A stretch of 64,000 nucleotides of DNA from Linepithema humile. Taxonomy: Eukaryota > Arthropoda > Insecta > Hymenoptera > Formicidae. The notes under the pieces were generated by a model. The model did not search any database and was not told the DNA's origin. It saw only the letters and a program-made list of their open reading frames with translations. Location of the stretch: assembly GCF_040581485.1 (NCBI RefSeq), contig NC_090130.1, forward strand, positions 18,293,656-18,357,655. Reading direction: 5' to 3'. Positions 41,101 to 49,107 of this stretch are shown one piece after another (positions within the stretch are counted from its first letter, which is position 1; every line of letters starts with the position of its first letter). The position numbers were made by a program, and so were the translations under genes.

Positions 41101-44100
41101 AAATTTATGACAAAATTGAAACTATTACACATTTTGCGCACAATATAAAAATTAATGGCCACGCAGAGCTGTAAGAATTTTATGCAGAATTTTATTCGAA
41201 ATCTCTCGTGTCGCAATTTGTGATAGTGAATTCGTGATAGCGAATTTTCCTCGTTTAATTATTTAAAACACTAACTGACTCATTTGGGTAGCATTAATAT
41301 TAATTTTTACCTTTTTCTCTTAATTAAAATCTACAAAAATTGCATTATTTCTGCTCATTTCTGTTTTTTATCAGGCGATCCACGTGCTTCTATCGCATTA
41401 TTATTTTCATAATCATTGAGATCGGATATAATATGCATTGGCACGCTCGTAGATAAACAACAGGGTGGATGCAGGGGTCGATGCATCGTAAAATTTGCGC
41501 TGATTTATTGAACAACGCTACCATCCCATTTTCGCCGTAAACTAGCGCGAATATTTATTTACATTAGGAAGCCCGTACAAATAGCGGCCCGTATGATACT
41601 TTCGCCGCAAACATATCGCGCGGATATGTTCCTGTTCGTTTTCTATATCGATTGGATCGTATTAGCAAAGTGAAGATAAAGCAGCGGCACGGAATTACGA
41701 GCGCCGCAGAATTGCACTCGCAGTTCGACGCGATTTTCCCGTTATTTATATCTCCGATACGATATCTCTGGAATTGTAATTTATTTACGGGAATGAATGC
41801 AATTTTTTTAATTTAGATTATTATATTAATGTAAAATGTTACAATCGAATGTAATATGATAAAATAATAATTTAATCTCGAGATTTACAGAATGTAACAA
41901 TATCAATAAATAAATCAGTGTTTTCTACCATTATATATTAAATTTTAGTATATTAAATAATATTATATTATATTTATATTTATTCTCTTTCCAACAAGTT
42001 TTATTTTGATTAAATTTTATGCTAGAAATATATTCCAAGCGACAAAACCATTTTGTTTTCATCCATCTTGCGCTGAGATCTTTTTGAACCTTTGCTTCTC
42101 ATGTCTCACACGACGCTTGCGTTTACTGTAAAAGCTTCGCCGAGATAACTTGTCCTTTGTATGAAATGTATCCAATTTATTTATATTATACAAATGTGAA
42201 GGAAAACGTTACAGAGTCACGCTTGGAAACTGCGTCTTTGCGCTCTATCTTAAAAAACCGTCACATTTTTAATATTTCTGCGCGTAATTTTTTACCGCTA
42301 TAATCTTCCGGGATTTACGACTGCGGCCGTCTAATTTTATGAACCACGAGGGGATGAACAATTTTTCGGACGCGAGTCTGTAAAAGCGGGATACTCGAGG
42401 CACCGGCGTTAAGTTAAATGGAATACTCTCGGTTAAGATTTAATTAAACAAAGTCGACTGCGCAAGAGCGTAGATTTTATATATATAAATCGCTTATATA
42501 TATAATATATTATATATACTCATCCACACATATATATTCACATATATACAAAACCATAAATTTTACGTCAAGCGGGATACATAAAAAACTTGTTAGGAGT
42601 TTACTCGAAAACTCGGACCGCGCTGCTTGGCGCCTCAACAATCCAGCTAGCGTCGCGCGCAATATTCGTTTAGCTTATTTATGGCAAATTTGGCGAGTGG
42701 GTGGATTTTAACCCGACGACCTACTTTACGTCTGCCCTTGCTGCGGAAATTCTATGAGGTTAAATCAGGGTAAGAAAATAGGATAATGCTAGCGAGGCAA
42801 ACAAGAGTCCCAACCGCGCGTGCCAAAATCCACAGAAGTGAACGAAGAATGCTTGAAAGCTCTGCAACGGCAAACAATGAGAAATAGCTAATTCGGTGAT
42901 AAAAACTCGTTCGGAAGGTCGCCAAGCAGTTTTACGATTTTAACGTTGTCGTGTGACGCTTTTGCGACCGACGGAGTGATATTAAAAACGTATCGAAGGT
43001 TGAAACTCGTTGAACTTTCGATTAATCGCAATCGCTGGAACGCGCAATAAATTGAAGCGATTGTAACGTTTTATTTTCAATGCGTTTACAACCTCTGAAA
43101 ATTTGAAATGCGTACTGCACGATGTTCTAACAATTTTAAATATTTTTTGTCATTAACTTTGAAATAAAAATTTTTCCCTACAATTACGACAAAAAACCAG
43201 ATATCACTATTCTACGGATAAAAATATTAGAATGTAACGAGTTACAAAAATTCAATAAGTTAAGAACTTCACGGAAAATCCGAAATATTCTCCCTTATCT
43301 TTATGAAATTCTGCAGGCGTTCGAGTGTTCGAGCGGCGAGCACGTTACTCGTGTTATATCCTCCTGTATCGTAGTTGCGCGCACGAATGTGTATCGCGAT
43401 AGCAGCATTCACGCGCGAATGTGTATTCATAGTCGGTCGCGCCGCATGCCGCTTATGTGAATCGTATCACGCACCGCGTGATATTTATTGGTCCCTCCCT
43501 TGTGTAAGATGGACACGTATCTAACAATAAATGCGGGACGCGGCGTCGGCGTCGGTAATTCAATTTCGACGTATTCGGCGTCGTAATCTCACCTCTGTCG
43601 ATACGCCTGACGCTATGCCGGAATTCCAGCGTCCGCGAGCGGGGACGCGGCGGCGCAAATATCACCGGATCGATTAGAGGCCCTTCGACCGATATTGGAA
43701 TCTCGCCACGGCGCTATTAAATTAATGACTGCGCGTCCCGTAAATGTACCCCGGCGGTACGAGGCGCTCGTTTAAGCCTCGGCGGCGAGATATTGCGGAG
43801 AGCCCGGAGTCCTTTAGTTGGTTTTCCTCCCGCGCAGGAGATGGTCAAACTTGAATCTACAAGAGGCGGTCGGAGTAGGTAAACTTAACTAATTATGAAT
43901 GCAAGCAGCAAAGAGACGCTGCGCGGCAAATGCAGACGGACGCGTTGTGCCGCGCGCGCGTCCCCGAAATACACAACGCGCGACGTTATTTCGCTCATGG
44001 GACAACGAAGGAGGAGAGCAAGACGACGGAGAGTGTGCACGTACATTTGCCATGCTCTTAAGACGGCGGTGATGGTTGGTTTAGCTTCCTACGTCTCGAG

Positions 44101-46610
44101 TTCGCCGCATGCGCTGTCTTTCATCTACGTGCACTTTGAATAATTTTCGGGATAGACGTTTTCTTAACAAAGAAAAAAAAAAGAAAAAAAAAACCCGTAC
44201 AGATACAAGCGACTATTATTTTCCTCGCCGGTATACCGGCGATACTCGCACGATTTTTATTTCTCTTATATTTTCTTACTGCGAAGTGCACAACGCGTTT
44301 GTCTTTGCTCTGCCTTCTCTCTTTAACCCCATCGTTTCTCGCGATGGTATCTCTGTTTCCTCCACTTTCCTCATACCTCTTTCTTGTTTCAGCCGTGTTC
44401 AAATTCTCAAATGGTCTCTTATGCCCCTGCATTTGCCGCGCGAACTTTTTGTTTCCTAACAAGCAGCGCGAAAGTCACGTACGCGCCGGGTTACGAAAGT
44501 CTGTACAATTCGGGAAAATTGAACTCTATGCGCCGGTTCAGATAGTACGACGGACTTCTCGCTTAACGAAGAATCGCCAAATCAAAATCGTGAAAATTGG
44601 GTCGGACGTGTATGAGAGAGATTCCACCAATATATGGCGCAGCTTTTTAATTTTTATTACTCTCATTTAAAGTTAACGCGAGATATAATAAGAAATAACG
44701 TATTAAATTATTAGAAACATTACATATGCACTCAATTTAAAACTTATTTGGTCATTAATGAGAAACTTGCTGAATTCAAAAATTTTCAAATTACAATTAC
44801 AGTTTAATTCAAAAAACGATAAATTTTCAATTGTTTCCAGATATTTTACTATTAATTAATCCATCCAGCAACTTCTTTAGCAATTTCTCAATCCTGCCAG
44901 ACGATGAAAAATCGAGATAAATTAAGAGTAGAAAGATAAATGCACACTTATCTCTATATACTTGAAAAAGATTATTCGCCGTATATATGTAATATGTTTT
45001 GTGGAAGAACAATATCGCGCAATCTTCTAGTGGATATCAATCCCGAAACACTACAGCCGGATACCGAACGTTGTCGGACACGGGAACGGGAAGAATGTCG
45101 TACAGGTTGAAAAGGGGAAGTACAACATCACGGAAGGATTTGTGGCCCCTGTCTGTGACAGCTTTGGAATCGTCCATCATGGTATTAAACAATTTATCCG
45201 TCGCGCCGTGCTATACACTACGTCGCGCCGTGTTTCGTACGAGCGACATGCGCTCGCGCGCAAAATGTTGATTGAAATTTATAGAAACGCGTTTCCCCAG
45301 GTGCTCTCTTTGAAGTAAATTGTTAGGAATAGCTCCTACATGTCCGAATATTAGTCCAAGTAAATAATAATGAGCTCGGTTCAACAGAAATTCGGATGTT
45401 TCGAGTCGCTTGGAAATTATACGCGTATCGTTAACACGTGTATAATTCCATCTTTTTTTAATGATTATTTTATAATATAATAAGAAAGTAAAAAAATGTA
45501 TATATAAACGACTTAAAAGCCATCGCTGGTTGTCGGTGCGACTGTTCTTATCTTTTAGCTACTCAGACATCACGCTTTTAACATTCTCTCTCGCTTAATT
45601 CGCCTAGGAAATAAATTTTTGTAAAGAGATAACAACTTCTTATGCCGCGTGATTTTAAAATCATTAAATAATTAAAAACAAAAAAAAACAAAAAAAAATT
45701 TTTTTAGCGAGAAACTGTACATGTCATGCGATATTTCATGTTTCTTTCCGCGTCGTGCTAAATATTTGCATGAACGGAGCGGAAACGAGTGCTCGCCATT
45801 GTATCGAGTGTCGTTTTTGGATATCAGCCAGATTTTAGCAATTTACGGTAAGACACGTTTCGAGGGAGACCCTCGAGGGGGTCTCTCGAGCGAATCTGGC
45901 AAATGGCGCTGTTAAAAAGTGATGCGGGGCTTTCGGACGCGGATTTTATCTCGCTCGGCGGTGCCTATTTTCGAGAAAAGTCGAGAGGCAGGTGGCGATG
46001 CCGCGAAATCGTCGGGAATATATGCGAATAGTGTTATGAAAAATTAAAATACGTCCCGTGGGTGTGTTTACGGCGCGAACATCGCGGATAAGCATGTGGC
46101 GCGCATAAACATCGCTCCGTAAGAACAACACAGCGTTCTTGCAATATTTCGCGCTTGCATTTACGGAAATAAATGTTCGTGAGATACATATTTTCCAACT
46201 TTGTGCGTGAATAATTAATGCATATTTCTTTATCTCTCAGTCTCCTCAATAATATATTGCTATTATATTCACTAAATTAATAATTAGTAACTAATTATTT
46301 CTTAAATACTTATAATAATAAGTAAATAATTATTTACTAATTATATTCGCACAGAATTTTTCTAAAATCACAATCTAAAAATGAACTATCCAATAAAATT
46401 CAGATAATTTTAAACTATTGTAATAGAATATAAATAGTATTGGAGAAAAAAACTTACCGAGTTGATATAGTTGGTGAGAGACAAACCGCCGTCCCAAGGG
46501 TGCTCGTGCTCGCAGGAAATATTGACGGGCCTTAAAGCATGGGATTGCTCCAGGGTACGTAATCCCACCGCGAACACCTGTACACTGTCGTACATTAGCG
46601 CTGGTTCAGC
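176..46610 (-). CDS. Kainate-type ionotropic glutamate receptor, partial gene (ten exons)
   Basis: This is a ligand-gated cation channel subunit of the plasma membrane, opened by glutamate. The coding join on the minus strand is 46610-46458, 28878-28777, 28688-28587, then either 28159-27956 (B) or 23482-23279 (A), then 18484-18380, 13895-13638, 1912-1715, 984-756 and 340-176. Every junction is GT-AG and phases agree. Recognisable in order: end of the amino-terminal domain, S1 lobe, TM1 with the ARFSPYEW motif, pore loop GTLMQQGSD with a genomic Gln at the Q/R site, TM3 SYTANLAAFLTVERM, and S2 with FLMESTMLDYIVQRDCNLTQIGG. These identify the kainate subfamily; features such as NPKATSTRIVGG resemble the insect group containing KaiR1D, Grik and Ekar, but exact orthology is not resolved. 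Missing are the signal peptide and most of the amino-terminal domain (beyond the right edge) and TM4 plus tail (beyond the left edge). The last visible exon has an in-frame TAG at 288-290. Introns host several transposons. Confidence 0.95.
341..755 (-). other. Receptor intron, 415 bp
   Basis: This is an intron of the receptor gene between the two S2 exons, bounded by GTGAGT and CCGCAG. It is AT-rich. I see nothing else in it. Confidence 0.85.
756..984 (-). CDS. Kainate receptor exon: S2 ligand-binding lobe
   Basis: This 229-bp exon starts in phase 0 (acceptor CTTAAG before GATTCACGA) and ends with one extra base (ATG G followed by GTGAGT). It encodes DSRLIETYKKMWRFMENKK, VFVPTYEEGIQRV and YAFLMESTMLDYIVQRDCN then LTQIGGLLDTKGYGIATPMG. 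The Glu of MEST is the conserved S2 residue that contacts the amino group of glutamate (E738 in GluK2). Confidence 0.95.
985..1714 (-). other. Receptor intron, 730 bp
   Basis: This is an intron between the TM3 exon and the S2 exon, bounded by GTGATT and CTTAAG. It is AT-rich with no further recognisable element. Confidence 0.85.
1715..1912 (-). CDS. Kainate receptor exon: TM3 and start of S2
   Basis: This 198-bp exon has 66 codons, phase 0. The acceptor is TCTTTCAG and the donor is AGG followed by GTGATT. It encodes ATSTRIVGGIWWFFTLIII, the signature gating helix SYTANLAAFLTVERM, then PIENAEDLASQTDIAYGTLD and SGSTMIFFR. SYTANLAAF is the near-invariant TM3 motif of ionotropic glutamate receptors. 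The intron on its upstream side is the one carrying the duplicated BED-finger genes. Confidence 0.96.
3036..3221. mobile_element. Small hairpin (MITE-like) insertion
   Basis: Terminal inverted repeats of about 38 bases, TACACGTAGAAAATTTTATA on the left and its near complement at 3184-3221 on the right, enclose a short AT-rich middle. The corresponding place in copy 2 of the duplication (about 9692-9700) lacks it, so it inserted after the duplication. The ends are compatible with a TA target site. It has no coding capacity. Confidence 0.7.
3362..3420 (+). promoter_or_regulatory. Putative promoter/5' leader of BED-finger copy 1
   Basis: Two TCAGT motifs, the arthropod initiator consensus, lie at 3371-3375 and 3385-3389, 30-50 bases before the ATG. 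The same stretch stands before copy 2 (9838-9896). The final part (TCACTTCAAACGGACA) recurs inside the gene as a repeat linker. There is no direct evidence of transcription. Confidence 0.3.
4521..5830 (+). repeat. 153-bp tandem repeat array, forward arm
   Basis: The marker GATACATG recurs at 4521, 4674, 4827, 4979, 5131, 5284, 5437, 5590 and 5743, a period of 152-153 bases. Each unit also carries CCACCCCCAAAATCA and a TTCTAGCCAAGCTAAAAATG stretch. As 153 is divisible by three, reading frames stay open across units on both strands, which produces misleading ORFs. Confidence 0.93.
5831..6240 (-). repeat. 153-bp tandem repeat array, inverted arm
   Basis: The same unit appears in reverse complement (TGATTTTGGGGGTGG, CGACGCATGTATC) three times, with CATGTATC-type markers near 5888, 6040 and 6194. 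It pairs with the forward array to form a potential long hairpin; the arm is six units shorter. Confidence 0.92.
6896..7141 (+). pseudogene. Remnant of a fourth BED repeat unit, copy 1
   Basis: The frame reads through the linker VSSLQTD then TIERLLYIVNEMSTLGF and EQKYQSLRGSSKYILN before a stop. The linker matches the junctions between units 1/2 and 2/3, so this is where a fourth unit begins; the rest diverges from the finger sequence. Past the stop, 7175-7243 in another frame reads SWLWKYDIKSDGFEVEYNIC, an eroded third-finger region that has lost its first Cys. It could alternatively be a genuine C-terminal exon. Confidence 0.45.
7447..7530 (+). other. 27-codon mini-ORF conserved in both duplicates
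   Basis: ATG to TAA encodes MGNDGNGVQVTSQ then PATMAVLILTILIY. It is identical, base for base, to 12004-12087 in copy 2, where nearby non-coding sequence has begun to differ. It ends just before the point where the copies diverge. It may only mark the edge of a conversion tract or a 3' exon. No function known. Confidence 0.3.
9897..11453 (+). CDS. Nine-finger BED-like zinc-finger repeat protein, copy 2
   Basis: An intact 518-residue frame. It consists of three direct repeats of exactly 179 residues, each with three C2H2 fingers of BED-like spacing. Ligand positions: C27 C30 H45 H50; C80 C83 H97 H101; C129 C132 H147 H152; C206 C209 H224 H229; C259 C262 H276 H280; C308 C311 H326 H331; C385 C388 H403 H407/H408; C438 C441 H455 H459; C487 C490 H505 H510. 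Each finger is preceded by an aromatic W-x-Y/F pattern (HVWEYYVKL, PWKYFKYL, SWHWKYST), as in BED domains. Linkers between units read RVSSLQTD or CVSSLQTD. No transposase catalytic region is visible. The role is unknown; DNA binding is inferred from the fold. It lies antisense in a receptor intron, and its start was chosen because the ATG is the first in the frame and lies at the repeat boundary. Confidence 0.8.
   Translation: MSTSLKIANKKHVWEYYVKLSDFEAQCKFCENKYTYLKDANLKTHMAMYHIKIWKYEEEKTIIKGPWKYFKYLNKSHSQCVICDASVLSTFESVGNHLSAHSEKQRENHTFRSWHWKYSTSRDDFVVECNICNKNVPLSVCNYLDIHIKVKHLDTLNNTQETRDTAGSSERVSSLQTDATSKSLTIVTKMHVWKYYVKLPNFKVQCKFCENKYNYIRTSNFSSHIAKWHRKIFKYEQERKLIKLPWMYFKYLNKSYSQCIICDANVLSISKSVENHLNSHSEKQKKNHILCSCSYKYCTKKDDFVVECNICNKNVPLCVRTQLDTHIKVKHWDKLKNTQKTNDTVGPSECVSSLQTDTTSKSLTVVNKKHLWKYYIKLPNFEAQCMFCEKKYYYITFKNYQNHFIKHHRKIWKYEQEKKLIKLPWMYFKYLNKLYSQCIICNANVRSTSESIENHLSSHSEKQQRNHILRSWPYKYLTKRDDFVVECNICYKNFAVGINCVLISHITRTHSEKLKNTN
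9897..11507 (+). repeat. 537-bp tandem coding repeat, three units
   Basis: Units start at 9897, 10434 and 10971, and a fourth start remnant lies at about 11508. Each start is preceded by TCACTTCAAACGGAC. The first unit has ATG at this point; units two and three have ACG, so the original start codon and the end of the 5' leader were duplicated into the coding sequence as linker. Confidence 0.85.
11461..11698 (+). pseudogene. Remnant of a fourth BED repeat unit, copy 2
   Basis: Downstream of the stop of the nine-finger gene the linker GTTTCATCACTTCAAACGGA recurs, followed by the same TIERLLY, MSTLGFTYKKMHVRI and SSKYILNISTYYNCDEN segment as in copy 1. Here a two-base difference (TCTATACC against TCTAACC) puts linker and tail in different frames. 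Eroded finger sequence follows to about 11800. Confidence 0.45.
12004..12087 (+). other. 27-codon mini-ORF, copy 2
   Basis: Identical to 7447-7530; see that entry. It stands about 550 bases after the stop codon of the nine-finger gene. Confidence 0.3.
13638..13895 (-). CDS. Kainate receptor exon: TM1 and pore loop
   Basis: This 258-bp exon has 86 codons, phase 0. The acceptor is TTTCGCAG and the donor is AAG followed by GTATGT. It starts VPTSHQARLFSFMNPLAIEI, then TM1 (IWLYVLAAYVLVSVTMFVVA), ARFSPYEWNNPHPC, and the re-entrant pore loop with SFWFTIGTLMQQGSDLNPK. The first Gln of MQQG sits at the Q/R site that sets calcium permeability in vertebrate receptors; the genome encodes Gln. Confidence 0.95.
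14201..14239. repeat. Perfect 17-bp hairpin
   Basis: AATTTACTTTACTTGCA, a 5-base loop TTGAT, then the exact complement. It lies about 300 bases into the intron on the upstream side of the pore exon. No known function. Confidence 0.8.
15858..16110 (+). repeat. Diverged direct repeat, offset 157 bp
   Basis: GGATTATTAATTATTGCAAA at 15858 is echoed by GGATTATCAATTATTGTAAA at 16015, and similarity continues for about 90 bases (AGAATGATTAA, TTATCG, CTCTATTA). This is an old local duplication in intron DNA. Confidence 0.55.
17178..17275. repeat. AT-rich imperfect inverted repeat
   Basis: TTAATTAAAATTATTTGTGA and following bases pair with CTAAAATTATTTCATAATAA at the other end; arms are about 30 bases. 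It may be a decayed MITE. Confidence 0.5.
18380..18484 (-). CDS. Kainate receptor exon: end of S1 with ligand-binding Arg
   Basis: This 105-bp exon has 35 codons, phase 0. The acceptor is TTCTGCAG-like (ATTTGCAG) and the donor is AAG followed by GTAAGT. It encodes KADLAVGSMTINYARESV then IDFTKPFMNLGISILFK. The Arg of YARE corresponds to the conserved Arg that binds the alpha-carboxylate of glutamate (R523 in GluK2). The usual vertebrate APL(A/T)ITYVR is replaced by VGSMTINYAR, a form I associate with insect kainate receptors. Confidence 0.94.
18485..23278 (-). other. Receptor intron, 4.8 kb
   Basis: This intron lies between alternative exon A and the end-of-S1 exon, bounded by GTGAGT and TTTGCAG. 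It is CpG-rich. It includes a T run of about 22 at 19321-19340. No gene or transposon is recognised. Confidence 0.8.
23279..23482 (-). CDS. Alternative exon A of S1 ligand-binding lobe
   Basis: This 204-bp exon has 68 codons, phase 0. The acceptor is CCCCGTAG and the donor is AAG followed by GTGAGT, a near-consensus donor. It begins EQPYVMLKSG and carries YEGFCIDLLKEIARMVGF, VPDGKYGV and ETGEWNGIVRQLMDK. It contains the Glu of the YEG motif and the Tyr of GKYG, both ligand-site positions in vertebrate kainate and AMPA receptors, so this version is closer to the vertebrate type. It splices in frame to KADLAVGSM at 18484. See exon B for the comparison. Confidence 0.93.
23483..27955 (-). other. 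Intron between alternative exons B and A, 4.5 kb
   Basis: This separates the two S1 alternatives. Any element that makes their splicing exclusive would probably lie here or in the two flanking introns. I see an A run at 25136-25154 and a pyrimidine-rich stretch at 23540-23610, but no obvious paired docking sequences by eye. Confidence 0.75.
27956..28159 (-). CDS. Alternative exon B of S1 ligand-binding lobe
   Basis: This 204-bp exon has 68 codons, phase 0. The acceptor is GGATGCAG and the donor is CAT followed by GTATGA, a weak donor. It begins ETPYVMMHH and carries FYGFCVDLL, VPDRKYGARD and ETGEWNGIVKELM. It is homologous to exon A 4.5 kb downstream: same length, same phases, about 41 of 68 residues identical. 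Where exon A has the Glu of YEGFCIDLL, exon B has Tyr; in vertebrate AMPA and kainate receptors that Glu (E402 in GluA2) lies at the ligand cleft. From memory, several insect kainate paralogues also carry Tyr here, so this is probably a natural pocket variant rather than decay. Including or skipping it keeps the frame, so mutually exclusive use is inferred, not shown. Confidence 0.9.
28160..28586 (-). other. Receptor intron, 427 bp
   Basis: This short intron precedes alternative exon B, bounded by GTGAGT and GATGCAG. Nothing else is recognised. Confidence 0.8.
28587..28688 (-). CDS. Kainate receptor exon: entry into ligand-binding lobe S1
   Basis: This 102-bp exon has 34 codons, phase 0. The acceptor is AACTAG and the donor is CTG followed by GTGAGT. 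It encodes VGEWRPDAG, two possible N-glycosylation sites (NVT twice) and ends LIVITIL, the strand that precedes the E-x-PYVM motif of S1. The following motif is supplied by one of two alternative exons (27956-28159 or 23279-23482), each beginning Glu-x-Pro-Tyr-Val-Met. Confidence 0.93.
28777..28878 (-). CDS. Kainate receptor exon: linker from amino-terminal domain to S1
   Basis: This 102-bp exon has 34 codons, phase 0. The acceptor is GTTGCAG and the donor is AAG followed by GTACGT. It encodes VEMKGISGPIEFKEGRR and LDLLKLKQHSLVK, the conserved GxxGPIxF(K/D)xGxR region in which the end of the amino-terminal domain turns toward the ligand-binding domain. It is separated from the next exon by only an 88-bp intron. 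Confidence 0.93.
35129..35211 (+). repeat. (GA)n microsatellite
   Basis: An almost pure AG dinucleotide tract of about 80 bases, slightly interrupted by GGGAGGGAAAG at its right part. It is CT on the receptor's sense strand. Confidence 0.95.
45031..45300 (+). other. Coding-like stretch of unknown identity
   Basis: The frame is stop-free for 95 codons (45031 to the TAA at 45316-45318). It is preceded by TTCTAG, an acceptor-like signal, and a donor-like CAG-GTGCTC follows at 45300/45301, giving a 270-bp block of 90 codons. It reads HYSRIPNVVGHGNGKN, KYNITEGFVAPVCDSFG and MLIEIYRNAFPQ. There is no ATG-initiated ORF of note. The antisense codon register is also partly open. I do not recognise a family; it could be an exon of a nested gene, a transposon fragment or chance. 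Confidence 0.25.
46458..46610 (-). CDS. Kainate receptor exon: end of amino-terminal domain
   Basis: This 153-bp exon has 51 codons, phase 0 at both ends. The acceptor is TTTTTGCAG before GCTGAACCA and the donor is TCG followed by GTAAGT. It contains ALMYDSVQVFAVGL, HALRPVNISCEHEHPWDGG and LTNYINS, the well-known segment of kainate and AMPA receptors at the membrane-proximal end of the amino-terminal domain; the Trp-Asp-Gly-Gly and the Cys are conserved there. It joins in frame to the next exon 17.6 kb downstream. It is the most 5' exon I can find; no earlier exon was seen between 46611 and 64000. Confidence 0.92.
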
Positions 46611-48247
46611 CTGCAAAAATATGACTCAGCTTTAGCCATTATTAATGCTCGCCAAATAACACAAAGCGCGTGTCACTGCAGAGATGCAAATATTTCTGGC
46701 AGCATTAATCGCAAATTTTACTCAAATTGCTTCTCTTTAGATCTTTAAATGGCTTGCAATTATTATCCGGACTTAAGAAACATTCCAGTGATATATAGTC
46801 ATCTTAAAATCGACGAATAGTAAAATTGAGTTAAAAGCACTCATTTAATTCAATAAGACGAATTTAAGAAGAAAAATTAGACCCATTAAGATGGAAATAT
46901 ATTAATTGCCGTGATTTGAAAGCAATTTCGACAAATTAAATGCAAAAGCGAGCGCTGAAATGTAGCGCGGAAAACGCGACTGTGTAGAAGGGAGCGACTT
47001 TCGTGAAGAAGTGAACGGGCGCGAATTGTGCGGAGCACATAGCGAAATGGTCGGGTTATTAATTGTAACGCTGCTAGTCGCGTGTGTGCGTTTATTTCCA
47101 TGAATTATGAAATTCACGGTACGTTGCCGTGTCGAAGTTATGCGCTGGTTCTAATCTACTCATCACGACGACGAATCGTCGTCGCGTTCTCGCCGGAAAC
47201 GTCAGTGGAAAATGTAATATTCAGCGAGGGAAGACTATGGAAGATTTGATGGCGGCGTTGCATAAATTAATTTCATTCACACGCTATTTATCTCATTCTA
47301 TCGAAAGCTCGTTAAATAACGTTTACCGTAATCTTGTTTTTTGCTGTAATTACATGACAAAAAAATACGATTATAATAAAATGTAATAGTAATAAAGTAC
47401 AAAGCGATAGTTTTTGTGCTCACATTAATTTATCACTCATTGGCGTACAGTTTTTAAAGAATCATTGGTGATACCGAGATCGCAAAGTAAAGAATTCTAG
47501 AAGCGGTAAAAACACGTGCAAAAGATGTGGAGCAAACTATTATCTCTCGGAGTATCTTTAGTGGTAGTTTCCGGTGGCGCCATCGACGCGGGACGGTCAC
47601 GTCGCGAATTGATTTCGTCCGTATTTCAGAGTCGTGAAACGATGCTAAGCACGAGGCGGCTTTTCCGACCGCGACCGCTTCTCGTCTTCATTTCCTTCCC
47701 TCCCCCTGCACTTTCTTCGTGCCGCGCGTCCTGGGAAGGCACGTATTTGAGGCGGACAAACACGCGGAAGCATCCAGGAAACGACCGGGGCCTGCGCTTA
47801 GTCTCGTGCGTCTCTCAACTACTCGTTATACGCTCGCCCCGTTCTGGTACGAGTAGTTTGTGAAGCTTTAATGTTTGCCCTGGGCTAAAGTATGTTCCCG
47901 CACCTTTCCGCTCCCCCACCGTTGATCCAATATTACGTTTCCGTTGACACGCGAATTTCGTTAGCGCGATTAATATAACTTTTCCGGCGCGGTTTTAACC
48001 GGTTTCAATTCCGTCTCTGTCATCACGAGACGCTATATTCGGTGACGGTGCTTCTTCTCAGATAAACATTCATAATATGTTTGCATAGTCAAATAAAGAT
48101 ACACACACATATACACATGGCGCGCGCGACTTTTTAAAATATTAATTAATTCTACTAAAAGAGAATAAGAATACAAAATCAAAATAATTTAAATAACATT
48201 TTCAAATCAAATTTTAATTTTTACAGATTAAGGAAAATTTTGATATA
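46611..48247 (-). other. Intron or upstream DNA without recognised genes
   Basis: This lies 5' of the first visible receptor exon, presumably in the next intron. A short plus-strand ORF at 47516-47863 opens with a hydrophobic start but has no other support. Nothing else is recognised. Confidence 0.6.
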
Positions 48248-48608
48248 CACTGAGAAAAAAGTACTTAAAAATTTATTTGTGAGACATAAATTTATTCCAC
48301 TGAAATAAATGTTTTATTTAAATACGGCGAAATAAAGATTTATTTGTAGCAAATAACTCATTTATTTTATTTTTGAAATAAGTTTTATTAATTGCAAATA
48401 ATTCTTTATTTCTTCGCTATAAGTATTTAATTGTCATTATTAAATTTGTTTCAATCTTTATAAATCGATATATTTGTAGCAAATAAATTATGTTTAGCGC
48501 AATAATAGCATTTATTTCTTTTCAAATTTATTTTATTTGAATTGAAAATATATTTTGTACTATTAAAATAAATATTTATTTGAATATATTTTAAAACATT
48601 TTTCTTAT

Positions 48609-48735
48609 AGAAATTTAATATTGGAAATATTAAATTGATTAGCAATTAATTATTTATTTTGAGTATAAAAATATATCGTTATTAAGAAAATAAATAATTA
48701 ATCGCTAATCAGTTTAATACTTCCAATATTAAATT

Positions 48736-48738
<3 letters not shown>
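48609..48738. repeat. Hairpin with 52-bp arms
   Basis: Left arm 48609-48660 and right arm 48687-48738 are complementary except for three positions, with a 26-base loop. It lies inside the transposon's non-coding left part and directly abuts the (AC)n tract. It may be a small nested MITE. Confidence 0.85.

Positions 48739-48817
<79 letters not shown>
48739..48817 (+). repeat. (AC)n microsatellite
   Basis: About 39 uninterrupted AC units, beginning exactly at the end of the 48609-48738 hairpin. Confidence 0.97.
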
Positions 48818-48820
<3 letters not shown>

Positions 48821-49107
48821 CGCGCTCACGTTATCGAAAGGATTGAGGCACGTTGAAAATAATAATGTAAAAACCTTAATTTAATTTGCATATATATACA
48901 ATATATATTTTACTGAGGTAAAAGAAAAGTACAAAATTATTTTCTTATTTTCGGAAAAGTTTACAATAAATATAGTTTTTCAAAATTTTCGAAACATATA
49001 ACAATTATAAGGATTAAATTAAAATTTCAATTCCAAGAAATCCGGACTCATTTTTGCGCGTATCATATAAAGACAAAATAAGATAAGACTAAATAATTAA
49101 AACAAAA

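Larger units (their letters stand above)
28879..46457 (-). other. Receptor intron, 17.6 kb
   Basis: A long CpG-rich intron between the amino-terminal-domain exon and the linker exon. It holds a (GA)n tract at 35129-35211 and an unidentified coding-like stretch at 45031-45300. All the ATG-started ORFs I examined (60-140 codons) lack domain signatures, so I leave them out. Confidence 0.75.

Noticed and set aside
14706..44670. Many ORFs of 60-140 codons in the receptor introns
   Set aside because: They overlap on both strands, are rich in Arg/Ser/Ala from CpG-rich DNA and show no domains or splice context.
47516..47863. Plus-strand ORF of 115 codons with a signal-like start
   Set aside because: After the first 25 residues the composition is Arg/Ser/Pro-rich without motifs, as expected from CpG-rich intron DNA.
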